A stretch of DNA of 64,000 nucleotides. It comes from an uncultured Flavobacteriales bacterium. GTDB taxonomy: Bacteria > Bacteroidota > Bacteroidia > CAIKAF01. The DNA lies in NCBI GenBank assembly GCA_903825395.1, contig CAIKAF010000023.1:1-64000 (forward strand), read 5' to 3'. Below, piece by piece: positions 47,274 through 57,493 of the stretch. The notes beneath the pieces are model-generated. The model made no database searches, was not told the origin of the DNA, and saw nothing but the letters and a program-made list of their open reading frames with translations. Made by a program: the position numbers and the translations under genes. Each line of letters starts with the position of its first letter. Positions within the stretch are counted from its first letter, which is position 1.

Positions 47274-47960
47274 ATGATTAAATCCCTCGTTTTAACTGCT
47301 AGTCTTTTCCTCTGCTCTTCAATCCTATTTGCTCAAGGCGGCGGAGCAGGTTATTTCCATATTGGAGGCGCCCAAATCTCTGGTATTCCTTCCGCATCTT
47401 TACTCCCAGCTGGAGCACCGAAATTATCTGAAACCCACTTAACTGTAGGCGGCAGCGGCTATCTGTTGTTTAAAAAATGGATGTTCGGATTGGAGGGGAA
47501 CGGCGGAATGGCCGGTGAAAATAGAATGGACACCCTAGGCATGGGCCGCTCTTTTGGTACATTTCAATTTCAGGGCGGATATGCCATTGTGAACAATCCC
47601 CGACTTAAGGTCTTCCCCCTCTTAGGTCTTGGAGTTATGCAAAACAACTTGCGCGTTCGCCATATTCCAGCTACTCCTATAGATTTATCCAGCATCAATG
47701 CGAATTATGCCCTCCAAGAAACTCAATTCCAACAAACCAACTATGTTGCCTCCATAACCATGGGCTTAGATTACGTGTTAAATAAATCAAGAGAATCAAG
47801 TTCTGGTGGCTGGATGATTGGGGTACGTTTACAGTACTTGGCTGGCTGGCCCGACAAAAATTGGACGATGTCCGGAAATCCCATCAGTAGCGCTCCTTCG
47901 GCTTCCCCGCAAATGCTTTCCCTTAGTGTTGTGCTGGGCGGCGGAGCATTTAGCCACTAA
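47274..47960 (+). CDS. Exported beta-barrel-like protein
   Basis: This 228-residue protein has a signal peptide (SLVLTASLFLCSSILFAQ). The mature part alternates short amphipathic strands and glycine-rich turns (LTVGGSGYLLFKKWMFGLEGNG, FGTFQFQGGYAIV, YVASITMGLDYVL, WMIGVRLQYLAGW). This suggests an 8- to 10-stranded outer-membrane barrel. No family is recognised. It is probably co-transcribed with the preceding gene. Confidence 0.65.
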   Translation: MIKSLVLTASLFLCSSILFAQGGGAGYFHIGGAQISGIPSASLLPAGAPKLSETHLTVGGSGYLLFKKWMFGLEGNGGMAGENRMDTLGMGRSFGTFQFQGGYAIVNNPRLKVFPLLGLGVMQNNLRVRHIPATPIDLSSINANYALQETQFQQTNYVASITMGLDYVLNKSRESSSGGWMIGVRLQYLAGWPDKNWTMSGNPISSAPSASPQMLSLSVVLGGGAFSH

Positions 47961-47979
47961 AGAAATTCATACTCGGGCC

Positions 47980-48672
47980 TTAGCTTCCAGAACTTGACTT
48001 TGTTATCCACCGCCAAAATGCCTTTCGTTCGGAGGCATCAACAAAGGGCTTCCACATTTCTTTCCACCAAGAGGTTTTCTGCATTTCAGGTTGCGCTGCC
48101 TCAACATGCTGGTCATCGGTGCTGACCACCTGATTATCCCGCTTCCACATTTCTCCTCCTTCCGATTGCTGCAAGGAATCGGCAACATCAAAATGTTTTT
48201 TTGCGAGCTGAGGGCGGCCTTTTCGCTCCAAAATAAGCCCTAAGTTGTTGTGCGTTATGGCATCTCCCGGGTCAAGCTCCAACGCCCGTTCATAATCGGC
48301 CTGAGCCCCTTCAGCATCCCCTAGTTTTTCTCGAATAAATCCCCTTGATGCATACCTGTACGGATTGTTTGGCTCAACTTCTACCGCCAAATCTAAATCC
48401 AATATAGACAAGGCCTTTTTACCCAAATGCAAATAGATCACAGCACGTTCTGCCAACAATTCAGGCTGACTCGGAAACAATTCTAAACCCGTACTCAACA
48501 TTTTCAAGGCCGCCTCATGCTGACCCAATCGACTTAAACACATTCCCCGATACAAATAATCTTCATAGCAACCTGGAAGGTCTGCGCCCAAAACATCCAA
48601 AACCTTCTGGAATTCTTTTTCCTGAAAAAGCAGCAAAACCTGAGAACGAATGGTGTTGAATTGATTGGCCAT
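47980..48672 (-). CDS. Tetratricopeptide-repeat protein
   Basis: This 230-residue protein has no signal peptide. Four to five TPR units span residues about 15-160, for example DYLYRGMCLSRLGQHEAALKM, LLAERAVIYLHLGKKALSIL, PYRYASRGFIREKLGDAEGA, and ITHNNLGLILERKGRPQLA. The C-terminal 60 residues are Trp-rich and not repeat-like. TPR proteins serve as scaffolds; the partner is unknown. Confidence 0.85.
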   Translation of the reverse strand: MANQFNTIRSQVLLLFQEKEFQKVLDVLGADLPGCYEDYLYRGMCLSRLGQHEAALKMLSTGLELFPSQPELLAERAVIYLHLGKKALSILDLDLAVEVEPNNPYRYASRGFIREKLGDAEGAQADYERALELDPGDAITHNNLGLILERKGRPQLAKKHFDVADSLQQSEGGEMWKRDNQVVSTDDQHVEAAQPEMQKTSWWKEMWKPFVDASERKAFWRWITKSSSGS

Positions 48673-48764
48673 GTGAATATAGATGAAGCAAAATGGAGAT
48701 TAAATGCCTGTATTGAAAATGCAGAAAGTAAATATACTGCTCTTCATTTGAACATCGGTTTTGC

Positions 48765-48772
48765 TATTTTTG
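48765..48772 (+). promoter_or_regulatory. -7 element TATTTTTG
   Basis: TATTTTTG fits TAnnTTTG, 16 nt upstream of ATG 48789 and the probable start of the oxidase-ruvB-queG transcript. Confidence 0.55.
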
Positions 48773-48788
48773 TTGATTAGGTGAACCT

Positions 48789-49421
48789 ATGATTAAAAAA
48801 GAATTAAAAACCTCGGGTAAGATAGGCGATTCGTCTGGCCGCTATCAAGTACATCCTTTAAAAACTTTGTTGTTTTTTTGCATGGCTGCGAGCGGACTGC
48901 TCTTTCTAGTCATGCTATCGATGTATACTGCTCAGCGATTTCATGGCGCAAATGCTCAATTGAACATAGAGTTGCCCAAGTTTTTTGTTCTGAGTACCCT
49001 ATGCATTGCCGGATCTTCGGGTTTAATGATGTATGCCAAAAGGGAATTTAAAAAGGAAAACCTACGTGGCGCCATCTATGCCTCTTCCTTTGGCCTCTTA
49101 CTGGGGCTTACCTTTTTGGTATTTCAGGCCTTCGGCTGGATGGAGTTCTTTTCCTTAGGATTTGGTTTCCCAACCGTCAATGTGGCAAGTTCATACGTGT
49201 ATGTGATTAGCGGAATTCACTTTGCACATGTTATTGGGGCCTTAATTGGGTTGACCTACATCCTAATTCAGCAGTTTCGCAGTCTGGGCGACCCGGTAAA
49301 AGAGCTGATTTTTTTCACCAATCCCTTCGAAAAAACCAAATTGGATTTGATTGCTACCTATTGGCACTTTACTGATATTGTTTGGTTAATTCTGTTCGTT
49401 TATTTCCTGCTCACTTTCTAA
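48789..49421 (+). CDS. Haem-copper oxidase subunit III family protein
   Basis: This 210-residue protein has five membrane segments. The family motifs are present: [18 protein letters not shown] at the N-terminus, the Glu-bearing segment around [27 protein letters not shown] and [13 protein letters not shown] at the C-terminus. It would be subunit III of an aa3- or bo3-type respiratory oxidase. Subunits I and II are not in this window. The next gene, ruvB, starts 4 nt after its stop. Confidence 0.88.
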   Translation: MIKKELKTSGKIGDSSGRYQVHPLKTLLFFCMAASGLLFLVMLSMYTAQRFHGANAQLNIELPKFFVLSTLCIAGSSGLMMYAKREFKKENLRGAIYASSFGLLLGLTFLVFQAFGWMEFFSLGFGFPTVNVASSYVYVISGIHFAHVIGALIGLTYILIQQFRSLGDPVKELIFFTNPFEKTKLDLIATYWHFTDIVWLILFVYFLLTF

Positions 49422-49425
49422 TGCT

Positions 49426-50478
49426 ATGGCAATGAACGAAAATCTGGACCCCAATCCTGAGCGCCTCCACCCTCAAGAAAAAGAAATAGAACAAACACTC
49501 CGGCCCTCGGCCTTTCAAGAGTTTTCAGGCCAAGAGAATGTGGTTGCCAATCTTCAAATTTTTGCTCAAGCAGCTCGACAACGACAAGAGGCCCTAGATC
49601 ATGTTTTATTGCATGGCCCACCGGGATTAGGGAAAACCACCTTGGCCAATATTATTGCCAACGATTTGGGCGTGGGCATTAAAATCACCTCAGGACCGGT
49701 TCTGGAAAAACCAGGCGACTTAGCTGGCCTTTTAACCAATTTGGCCCCCAACGACGTATTGTTCATTGATGAAATTCACCGGTTAAATGCCACTGTTGAA
49801 GAGTACTTGTACTCAGCCATGGAAGATTTCCGGATTGATATTTTGATTGACACCGGCCCCAGCGCCCGTTCCGTTCAAATCGCTTTACATCCATTTACCT
49901 TGGTTGGAGCTACAACACGCAGCGGTTTGCTTACGGCTCCGCTTCGAGCCCGATTTGGAATCAACGCTCGACTTCAATATTATTCCGCCTCCGTTCTTTC
50001 TGGCATCGTTCGAAGATCAGCCGGAATTCTAGGACTTGTTATTTCAGATGAAGCGGCTGAAGAAATTGCTCGAAGAAGCCGGGGGACCCCTCGAATTGCC
50101 AACGCTCTGTTGCGCCGAGTGCGTGATTTTGCTCAAATTAAAGGAGATGGCAGCATTACGCACGATATTGCTCGCATAGCATTGTCAGCGTTAAATGTTG
50201 ATGCATATGGGTTAGACGAGATGGACAACCGCATTTTAACGGCCATGATTTCCAAATTTAAAGGAGGCCCAATTGGCCTTACTACTATAGCCACAGCGGT
50301 GGGCGAAGATTCTGGAACCATTGAAGAGGTGTACGAGCCCTATTTAATTCAGGAAGGATTTTTGGCGCGTACGCCCAGAGGAAGAGTGGTCATGGAAAAA
50401 GCCTACCACCACCTCGGTTTTCCATACCAAATTGGCGGAAGTCAGCCCGGCCTCTTTGATTCCAATGAACCATTCTGA
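49426..50478 (+). CDS. ruvB: Holliday junction helicase RuvB
   Basis: This 350-residue AAA+ motor drives branch migration with RuvA. Walker [10 protein letters not shown] is near residue 66, Walker B LFIDEIHR near 116, sensor I GATTRSG near 162 and the Arg finger region LRARFGI near 172. The C-terminal winged helix ends with [17 protein letters not shown]. Its length is normal. It overlaps the start of queG by 14 nt. Confidence 0.97.
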   Translation: MAMNENLDPNPERLHPQEKEIEQTLRPSAFQEFSGQENVVANLQIFAQAARQRQEALDHVLLHGPPGLGKTTLANIIANDLGVGIKITSGPVLEKPGDLAGLLTNLAPNDVLFIDEIHRLNATVEEYLYSAMEDFRIDILIDTGPSARSVQIALHPFTLVGATTRSGLLTAPLRARFGINARLQYYSASVLSGIVRRSAGILGLVISDEAAEEIARRSRGTPRIANALLRRVRDFAQIKGDGSITHDIARIALSALNVDAYGLDEMDNRILTAMISKFKGGPIGLTTIATAVGEDSGTIEEVYEPYLIQEGFLARTPRGRVVMEKAYHHLGFPYQIGGSQPGLFDSNEPF

Positions 50479-51427
50479 ACTGCTCATCCATAGGTCGGCC
50501 GTAGTTAAAAAAATTGCGCTGAACCTGGGCTTTGATGCTTGCGGCATTTCTTCCGCCGAATTTTTGGAAGATGAAGCTCCCCGCCTAGAGCAATGGCTAA
50601 AACAAGGGAAACATGGGCGCATGCACTACATGGAAAAGCATTTTGATTTGAGGCTGGATCCCCGTTTGCTAGAGCCCGGCACAAAAACCGTAATCTCTCT
50701 CCTATACAACTACTTTCCCGGCCATGAGAAAACCACGGCGGCCGATGCGCCCAAACTCAGTCGCTATGCCTTAGGAGAAGATTACCATTTTGTGGTTAAG
50801 CGAAAGTTGAACGAACTTACCCAACAGGTACAAGAAATCCTAGGTCCATGTTCAGGAAGGTACTTTGTTGATTCTGCCCCCATTTTAGAAAAGGCCTGGG
50901 CCGCCAAATCAGGGCTCGGCTGGATTGGGAAACACAGCAATTTAATTTCACCCAAAAAAGGCAGTTACTTCTTTTTGGCCGAATGGCTGGTAGATTTAGA
51001 CATGGCTCCAGATCATTCAGTACCTGATTATTGCGGAGATTGTACGCGCTGCATCGACGCCTGTCCAACAGAAGCCATTGAACCCTACTCCGTGGACGGG
51101 AGTAAATGCATTTCCTACTTTACCATTGAGCTCAAGGATTCCATTACGGGGGTGAATCCCAATCAATTTAAAGATTGGATGTTTGGATGCGACATTTGCC
51201 AGGAAGTTTGCCCCTGGAACCGATTTTCAACCCAACACGCTGAACCGGCCTTTTTGCCTAAACCTGAATTCATGGACATGACCCGCACAGATTGGATGAA
51301 CCTTAGCCAAGAAAGCTTTCAAAAGGTGTTTTCAAACTCTGCGGTAAAACGGACCGGATATCATGGCTTGATGCGAAACCTCCACTTTTTAGCCTCAGCC
51401 AACCCCGCTGAAGATACGGAACACTAA
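50465..51427 (+). CDS. queG: Epoxyqueuosine reductase QueG
   Basis: This 320-residue iron-sulfur, cobalamin-dependent enzyme performs the last step of queuosine synthesis in tRNA. ATG 50465 is chosen. The cobalamin-binding N-terminal part includes [14 protein letters not shown]. Two [4Fe-4S] clusters are supplied by [12 protein letters not shown] and [12 protein letters not shown]. It overlaps ruvB by 14 nt. Its stop also overlaps the convergent membrane-protein gene by 4 nt. Confidence 0.95.
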   Translation: MNHSELLIHRSAVVKKIALNLGFDACGISSAEFLEDEAPRLEQWLKQGKHGRMHYMEKHFDLRLDPRLLEPGTKTVISLLYNYFPGHEKTTAADAPKLSRYALGEDYHFVVKRKLNELTQQVQEILGPCSGRYFVDSAPILEKAWAAKSGLGWIGKHSNLISPKKGSYFFLAEWLVDLDMAPDHSVPDYCGDCTRCIDACPTEAIEPYSVDGSKCISYFTIELKDSITGVNPNQFKDWMFGCDICQEVCPWNRFSTQHAEPAFLPKPEFMDMTRTDWMNLSQESFQKVFSNSAVKRTGYHGLMRNLHFLASANPAEDTEH

Positions 51428-51852
51428 GGCAGTTCTGGGAAGAAAAACCGCCGAGAAAACCATGGACCTACCCTGCTCCAAATGTAGGCCACAACAAGAT
51501 TGAAGATCAATAAAAATTGATGATTCTGCCAGGAAGAAGCCGCAAAATTAAAGGCTTCCCAGCCCATTTCCTTATGCTGGATGCTCATAACAGCAATGGG
51601 CAGTGTAACAAATAAGGCTAAGCTTTTAGCTGTTTTTAGCGGCAAAGGTATTTTGTACCAGATATAAGAAGACAAGGCCGCTGCCACCCACATTAATACC
51701 AGATGAAACAACATAAACAAGGCTACATCAGGTCCCATGACCTCAATGCCTCCAATTCCCTCCGAAAAAAGAAAATAAACTCCCGAGCTAAGTGTCCAAG
51801 CAGCTAAAAAACCGTAAAATATAGTTCTGGTAGGCACAAGGTTAAAGTTCAA
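51424..51852 (-). CDS. Small integral membrane protein
   Basis: This is a 142-residue protein if started at TTG 51852 (GTG 51837 is the alternative). An upstream ATG in the same frame would overlap most of the neighbouring gene and is unlikely. It has four membrane segments (YGFLAAWTLSSGVYFLF, ALFMLFHLVLMWVAAAL, SLALFVTLPIAVMS, FLLIFNLVVAYIW). No family is recognised. It overlaps the preceding gene by 11 nt in a different frame. Confidence 0.6.
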   Translation of the reverse strand: MNFNLVPTRTIFYGFLAAWTLSSGVYFLFSEGIGGIEVMGPDVALFMLFHLVLMWVAAALSSYIWYKIPLPLKTAKSLALFVTLPIAVMSIQHKEMGWEAFNFAASSWQNHQFLLIFNLVVAYIWSRVGPWFSRRFFFPELP

Positions 51853-52198
51853 GCGGGTTAAAAATAAAACGGGCCTCAGTTGGATTCTCAGGTACAACAA
51901 ACAAACAACAATGCGTATCCGTAGGTTTATACGTAGAAATAAAGGCCTTTGCCTTTTCAATGGGAATGATTCCTTTTCGGATAAAATCCTCTGTAGTAGA
52001 CACATACAAGGAAAACCCGTGTGTGCCCTCGCATTCGGCCAGCAAGGTAGAATCAGGAAAGGGAGGAACCGAAAGGATGTAAATTGGATATTTGCTGATG
52101 TCCTTTTTTAACACCAAATTCATGGAATCTCGAATCACAGATGAAAAATCCCTGTAGGCTTCCTGAACCTGACTCAGCAGAGAATTGGACTCACTCAT
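51842..52198 (-). CDS. Hypothetical small cytoplasmic protein
   Basis: This 118-residue protein without signal or membrane segment is helical at the start (SQVQEAYRDFSSVIRDSMN) then alternates strands and helices (YPIYILSVPPFPD, GFSLYVSTTEDFI, CCLFVVPENPTEARFIF). No family is recognised. It is coupled by overlap to the following membrane-protein gene. Confidence 0.6.
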   Translation of the reverse strand: MSESNSLLSQVQEAYRDFSSVIRDSMNLVLKKDISKYPIYILSVPPFPDSTLLAECEGTHGFSLYVSTTEDFIRKGIIPIEKAKAFISTYKPTDTHCCLFVVPENPTEARFIFNPLEL

Positions 52199-52266
52199 GG
52201 GCCAAAGGTACGAATAGCCGCAGAATGCCCAAGAAGCTGTATGCCTTAGCGCAAACGAACCAAGTC

Positions 52267-53217
52267 TTATTTCACCAAATCGTACAGTACGTCCAGTTTA
52301 GGAGACAAAATAATTTCTGTCCTTCTATTCTTAGCCTTGTTCTCCGGGCTGTCGTTTGGCGCCACAGGGCTGTATTCTCCCTTGCCACTCGCCGTAATTC
52401 GAGTTTTTTGAACTCCACCATCTTTAATTAAAATCCGCACAATCGAAGTAGCTCTAAGCACCGACAGATCCCAGTTGTCCTGCAAATTTATAGCCGGTTT
52501 CATAGGAACATCATCGGTATGCCCTTCAACCAAAATCTGCAAAGTTGTGTCGGCATTTAGGGCTTGACCCAGCTGGGTCAATGCTTTTTTCCCATTTTCT
52601 GCAACTCCAGTCGAACCTGAAGCGAACAGCAATTTTTCCGATAAGGAAACATACACCTTACCGTTGCGTACCTGCACTGTCAACCCTGCCCCTTCATACG
52701 ATTTTAGGGCTTTGGCTACTGTAGTTCGAAGCGCTTGCATTTCCCGGTCCCTACGAGCCAAAATTTCTTCGAGTTCAGTTAGGCGCGCTATTTTCGCTTT
52801 TAGGGCTTTCTCCAATGCCAATACAGAGTCTTCACGCTGCAGCAATTGGGTTCGGGCATCCCTAAGTTGATTCATCATTTCTGTGGTTTCCGACTCTCTC
52901 CCCTTCAATAATTTACGGTAATTCTCTTCCAACATCTGATTTTGCCTCATTGCCTCTTGAATTTCATGCTGCAAACGACGCAATTGATTTCCAGTAGTAT
53001 TGGTATCTGATCTTAACCCGGCAACATCAGCCGACAATTGCTCATGACTCAACCTAAGATTGCCCAATTCCCCGGCCTGATTTGCCGACAAAGCAAGAAG
53101 GCTATCCGACATCCGCTGAAGTTGGGTCTTCTGCAATTCAAGTTCCTTAAACTGACGGGAAGAAACACACCCACTTGAAATCAGTAGGATAAGCAAAATA
53201 GGATAGATGTACCGCAT
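52267..53217 (-). CDS. OmpA-family lipoprotein with coiled coil
   Basis: This 316-residue protein starts at ATG 53217 with a lipoprotein signal; the lipobox ISSGC places Cys near residue 17. Residues about 20-165 form a long heptad-rich coiled coil. The C-terminal OmpA/MotB domain binds peptidoglycan: LLFASGSTGV, VEGHTDDVPM, NWDLSVLRATSIVR and NRRTEIIL. It probably ties the outer membrane to the cell wall. No partner genes are adjacent. Confidence 0.9.
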   Translation of the reverse strand: MRYIYPILLILLISSGCVSSRQFKELELQKTQLQRMSDSLLALSANQAGELGNLRLSHEQLSADVAGLRSDTNTTGNQLRRLQHEIQEAMRQNQMLEENYRKLLKGRESETTEMMNQLRDARTQLLQREDSVLALEKALKAKIARLTELEEILARRDREMQALRTTVAKALKSYEGAGLTVQVRNGKVYVSLSEKLLFASGSTGVAENGKKALTQLGQALNADTTLQILVEGHTDDVPMKPAINLQDNWDLSVLRATSIVRILIKDGGVQKTRITASGKGEYSPVAPNDSPENKAKNRRTEIILSPKLDVLYDLVK

Positions 53218-53488
53218 GGCTTGGAATTTATGACTCAAATTTATATCTAATCCCCAGCCGAATCCACCGAATTTATAGGGGTTTTCAACATCAAATGGTT
53301 AATGTTGAAACCGGTTTCAAACTAAGTAACGAATACCTAAAGGCCAACACCCCTTCCTAATCCAAAGCGAAGGCACGCTTTCATTTTAAATTCGCCGCAT
53401 TATTCCCATTCTGCAAACCAAGGAAAACAGGAGGAAAGGAAGACCGAAAACTCCAACTTTAAGGTGATAATATTTTTATTGGATTTCC

Positions 53489-53518
53489 TTGACATCCCCT
53501 CACAGTTTGGTATCTTCG
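53489..53518 (+). promoter_or_regulatory. Full promoter TTG-N19-TATCTTCG
   Basis: TTG at 53489-53491 and TATCTTCG at 53511-53518 are separated by 19 nt, matching the Bacteroidota -33/-7 layout. The -7 element ends 4 nt before ATG 53523, implying a leaderless or nearly leaderless mRNA. Confidence 0.7.
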
Positions 53519-53522
53519 TGGT

Positions 53523-54479
53523 ATGAATCTTCGCTCAAATCTTCGATATGCTGAAGATGTTCGAACCCTATTGTTCATTGGGACATATTTCCTGCTGCTT
53601 ATCCTCGCCTGGGCCTCCACCCATCAACCCTGGTATATCTGGCTGATATTTAGCGCCCTACTTTGCCTGTGGTCGTTTTTTTGCGCCACCATCGTTCACA
53701 ATACCATTCATTCGCCTGTATTCAGAAAAAAATCCTGGAACAAACTATTTCAGATGGTTTTAAGCTTGACCTATGGCCATCCTGTTAGTGCCTATGTACC
53801 CGGACATAATTTTTCCCACCATCGGTTCACTCAAACCCCGCTCGATTCAATCCGAACACAAAAAGCCCGCTTTCGTTGGAATTTCTTGAATCAGCTGTTT
53901 TTCTTTTACCTTATGGTTCCAGCTATTCTTAGGTCGGAACGCAAGTTCATTCGCCGCATGCGGGCAGAACGCCCAAAATGGTACAGGCAATACATCATTG
54001 AATCCATCATTTTAAACGCATTTCGAATTGGTTTATTGATTTTGGATTGGAGGGCCTTTATTTGTTTTGTCTTAATTCCTCACCAATATGCAGCATGGGG
54101 TATTGTAGGAACAAATTATTGGCAACATGAAGGCTGCGACGAAACCCACCCCTACAACCACAGCCGCAATTTTACAGGAAAATGGCTGAATTTTTTTGCC
54201 TTCAACAATGGCTACCATGGCATTCATCATCTACGGCCAGGCCTACACTGGAGCCTTCTGCCAGAAGCCCATCGCCGATTTATTGCACCTCACATTCATC
54301 CAAATCTAGAACAAGAAAACCTACTGAATTATATTTGGAAAGCATATGTATACCCTGGAAAACGCGTTGATTACCTAGGAAATCCCGTGGTTCTGTCTCC
54401 ACCACAACCAGACTTAGATTGGGTAGATCAAATCCCAATTTCCAAACATGAAAGTGATTTAGGTGCGGTTCGAGGATAG
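53523..54479 (+). CDS. Membrane fatty-acid desaturase family protein
   Basis: This 318-residue di-iron membrane enzyme has the three His boxes HNTIH (residues about 59-63), HNFSHH (about 98-103) and GYHGIHH (about 236-241), plus the additional NYWQHEGCD motif. Four or more membrane segments surround them. It would introduce a double bond or hydroxyl into an acyl chain or related lipid. It has its own promoter, so it need not be co-expressed with the next two genes. Confidence 0.88.
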   Translation: MNLRSNLRYAEDVRTLLFIGTYFLLLILAWASTHQPWYIWLIFSALLCLWSFFCATIVHNTIHSPVFRKKSWNKLFQMVLSLTYGHPVSAYVPGHNFSHHRFTQTPLDSIRTQKARFRWNFLNQLFFFYLMVPAILRSERKFIRRMRAERPKWYRQYIIESIILNAFRIGLLILDWRAFICFVLIPHQYAAWGIVGTNYWQHEGCDETHPYNHSRNFTGKWLNFFAFNNGYHGIHHLRPGLHWSLLPEAHRRFIAPHIHPNLEQENLLNYIWKAYVYPGKRVDYLGNPVVLSPPQPDLDWVDQIPISKHESDLGAVRG

Positions 54480-54515
54480 CTATACCTCTTCATTTCACCC
54501 GAATCTTTACCCAGG

Positions 54516-54547
54516 TTTGGGTCTGTAGCCACCCCCATGTATCTTTG
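54516..54547 (+). promoter_or_regulatory. Promoter TTTG/TATCTTTG of ligase gene
   Basis: TTTG at 54516-54519 precedes TATCTTTG at 54540-54547 by 20 nt. The -7 element ends 6 nt before ATG 54554. Confidence 0.7.
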
Positions 54548-54553
54548 AGTGCT

Positions 54554-56044
54554 ATGATCCGGGCTTTCCCTTTCTTATTTCGCCACCTTGGAATGCTTGG
54601 ACTGGGCATGATTGCCCTTGGTTTATCCACTTCTCACTCCTTAATGTCCATTGGCTTAGGGCTGGCATGCCTTGGTTTATTGGGATCGGGCCCCGCTCAC
54701 CTTGGTTATCCAAACTCAGAAAAATGGTGGCTGCTTCCCCTCCTTTTTTGTTTGACTGCCCTACCCGCCTTAATGGCGCTTCCTGATCCGGCGGCCCTGC
54801 GCGAATTGCGACTCAAACTCCCCCTATTGCTTCTTCCTTTGGCGTGGTACCACCTAAATCCCAAACAAAAGGAAATCAAGGTGCTGTTATGGGCCGCAGC
54901 TGTCGGCACCCTTTGCGCATTTACTGTCGGAGCCCTAAAATTTTCCGAAGCATGGCCTCAAGTACAAGCCCGATTATTCTCGCCCTTTATTTCAAATGTT
55001 CGAATGGGAATTCTTCTAACGCTAACAGCGGCCGGCTTATGGTGGGTTGACCGAAGCTGGCGCAGCTGGACCTTTATTGCCTTTTCACTCATCTACCTCC
55101 TATTCCTACAGGCCATCACGGCTATACTGCTGTCTTTCCTTTTAATCCCTTTGCTGCTGCCATCTAAAGGTAGACTTTGGGCTTTTGCCATCCTCCTCTT
55201 AGGGTCTTCTGCCCTTGGATTATGGACTTGGAGCATGTACCAACCCGATCCAGAACCCGAATTCTATCCGCTATACACCGCACAAGGCCATCCATATAAA
55301 TACGATTTTAATGACCCTTCGATTGAAAACGGTAAGTACGTCTGGCGCTATGTTTGCCCCTTTGAATTGCGAAAAGAGTGGTCCAAAAGGAGTGCTATCC
55401 ATATCGATTCGGCTCATAACTTGAATTACCCCATCTATCCAACCCTCGTACGCTATTTAACGTCCAGGGGACTCAGAAAAGATGCCCAAGGCATTTCAGC
55501 TTTGTCTCCGCTAGAAATAAAAGCCATTGAATCAGGGGTTGCCAATTGGTTGGAATTGGAAAAACCTCCAATCCGAGCCCGATTGCATGAATTGATTCGG
55601 GACATGCATTATTACAGTAAAACCGGGAATCCCAACCACAAAAGCCTCCCTATCCGAATTGAACTTTGGAAAGGCGCATTGAATTTGCTGGTTCAACATC
55701 CTTGGCTGGGGGTTGGAATTGATTCGTTGCGTCCGCAATTGGCTCAGCATTTAAAACACATGGGTAGCCCACTTAAAGGAACTTATGGCACCTTAAATCC
55801 ACACAATCAATGGCTTTTTTTAGCCCTCAGTGCAGGTATTCCCTTTTTGCTCCTTTGGCTACTCCTCTGGTTCTCTCCTGTTTTATTTTTAAAAAACTCA
55901 TTGAATTCATTCTTTGTGTTTTTCTTCGCTATGATTAGCTTGGCTATGTGTACGGAAGATGTATTGGATACACAGGCGGGGGTATTTCACGTGGTGTTTT
56001 TTTGGGTTCTCACGCTTCAATCTCCTGTAAGTGCTAAAAATTAA
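54554..56044 (+). CDS. O-antigen ligase/polymerase-like membrane protein
   Basis: This 496-residue protein has about ten to twelve membrane segments and a large periplasmic loop of roughly 130 residues (from PDPEPEFYPLYTAQGHPYK to the IELWKGAL segment). HPWLGVGIDSLRP and GTLNPHNQWLFLALSAGI are the Wzy_C-type motifs of O-antigen ligases and polymerases. It joins or extends glycan on the periplasmic face. The flippase gene starts within its last codons. Confidence 0.85.
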   Translation: MIRAFPFLFRHLGMLGLGMIALGLSTSHSLMSIGLGLACLGLLGSGPAHLGYPNSEKWWLLPLLFCLTALPALMALPDPAALRELRLKLPLLLLPLAWYHLNPKQKEIKVLLWAAAVGTLCAFTVGALKFSEAWPQVQARLFSPFISNVRMGILLTLTAAGLWWVDRSWRSWTFIAFSLIYLLFLQAITAILLSFLLIPLLLPSKGRLWAFAILLLGSSALGLWTWSMYQPDPEPEFYPLYTAQGHPYKYDFNDPSIENGKYVWRYVCPFELRKEWSKRSAIHIDSAHNLNYPIYPTLVRYLTSRGLRKDAQGISALSPLEIKAIESGVANWLELEKPPIRARLHELIRDMHYYSKTGNPNHKSLPIRIELWKGALNLLVQHPWLGVGIDSLRPQLAQHLKHMGSPLKGTYGTLNPHNQWLFLALSAGIPFLLLWLLLWFSPVLFLKNSLNSFFVFFFAMISLAMCTEDVLDTQAGVFHVVFFWVLTLQSPVSAKN

Positions 56045-57488
56045 AGATGGATTTATAGGCTATGCCGCCTTTTCAGGGCTGGTTCATCTTTCTATTAAAT
56101 TAGGCTGGGTTCTGGGCATGGAGCCCGCCGTACAGCGTCATTTAGGTTCTGAAGAATGGGGACGGTTTTTCTCTGCCTACAGTCTGGCAGGTATGCTATT
56201 GGTTATTATTGATGCTGGACTTTCCATTCACTTGACTCGGGTTCTTTCTACCCAGCCAGAATCCATGCCAAAAACATTTAAACAGCAACTGGTTTTAAAA
56301 TTGGCACTTTTTGCACTGTATGGTTTATGCCTTTGGGCCGGACATGCACTGCTGCAATGGCCAGACGATCAGCTTTTACTTCTAATGCTCCTAGGAGTTT
56401 TTCAAGGGTTTTTATCGTGGAATGGTTTTCTTCGCATATTTCTGGCCGCCAAAGGTAAGTTTAGAGGCGAAGCCATTTTGGCCAATGTTGACAAATTCAC
56501 CTTGTTGCTCGCATTGGGATTGGCTTTTGGTTTTGGCGCTGAAAATCTAATTCAAAATGGCCTGTATTATTCGGCTCTTTTGGCTGCAGTAGCCTTTATT
56601 TCTTGGACCATAACCTTTTGGATTGTTTTTGCTCAAATTGGAATATCAGGCCAATGGTTTGCACTGTCAGACTGGATTTCCTGGCTAAAGAAAGGACTCC
56701 CTTATGCGCTGTTAACCTTGATGATGGGCATGTATCTTCGATTGGAACTGGTGTGGATGCGCACCTTTCTTCCAGACGGTTCGGAAACCGATCAGGCAAT
56801 GGGAATGTATGCCGCGGCCTGGCGACCACTAGAAGCATTTTTCCAATTTTCAGCCCTCTTCTCCATAATTGTACTTCCCATGGCCGCACGCTGGCTTCAC
56901 CACAAAAAAGATGTAAGTACGTTATGGTGGACTGTTGTAAGCAGCATGGGACTTATGGCTTGGGCCCTGGCTGGCCTACTCTGGTGGGCGCCCCTTCCTC
57001 TGACTTCAGCACTGTACCGCTCAGACCTCATTCCTACGGCTCAAATCATGTCGGCTTTAGCACCAGGTTTGATGGGCCTTAGTCTATCGCTCATTGCCGG
57101 AACCTTTCTTACCGCCGCAGGAAAAATTCGAGTTCTCATTGCTGTGGCATTGCTAACCTGCTGTGTTCAGTTCGCTGCAGATTGGTTTTGGATTCCCACA
57201 AACCATGGCATTGGGGCAGCATGGGCATTCTCACTGGGGCAATGGGTTTCCGCCTTGAGTTTAATGGGAGCCGCCTACCGTTTTAATCTCATCCAATTCC
57301 GGCAGTCAGCAGCGCTGCGCACCACCTTTTTGCTGGTCTTCTGCATTTCTTTTCCCGCCATATTTGTTGCCCTGAACGGAGACCCAAAATGGGCATGGAT
57401 TCTCTTACCCCTTTTCATAGGCATCGCTGCGCCCGCCCTCATGTGGTCCATTTGGAAGCACTCCACCGACGTTTTGAATCCGGATTGA
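56031..57488 (+). CDS. Polysaccharide flippase, Wzx/MATE-like
   Basis: This 485-residue protein has twelve to fourteen membrane segments of the oligosaccharide flippase fold. It starts at GTG 56031, overlapping the ligase-like gene by 14 nt. Characteristic features are LGSEEWGRFFSAYSLAGML near the N-terminus, paired helices with short loops, and a Trp-rich middle. It would move lipid-linked glycan across the inner membrane for the coupled ligase-like enzyme. No glycosyltransferases are adjacent. Confidence 0.85.
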   Translation: MLKIKDGFIGYAAFSGLVHLSIKLGWVLGMEPAVQRHLGSEEWGRFFSAYSLAGMLLVIIDAGLSIHLTRVLSTQPESMPKTFKQQLVLKLALFALYGLCLWAGHALLQWPDDQLLLLMLLGVFQGFLSWNGFLRIFLAAKGKFRGEAILANVDKFTLLLALGLAFGFGAENLIQNGLYYSALLAAVAFISWTITFWIVFAQIGISGQWFALSDWISWLKKGLPYALLTLMMGMYLRLELVWMRTFLPDGSETDQAMGMYAAAWRPLEAFFQFSALFSIIVLPMAARWLHHKKDVSTLWWTVVSSMGLMAWALAGLLWWAPLPLTSALYRSDLIPTAQIMSALAPGLMGLSLSLIAGTFLTAAGKIRVLIAVALLTCCVQFAADWFWIPTNHGIGAAWAFSLGQWVSALSLMGAAYRFNLIQFRQSAALRTTFLLVFCISFPAIFVALNGDPKWAWILLPLFIGIAAPALMWSIWKHSTDVLNPD

Positions 57489-57493
57489 TTTTT

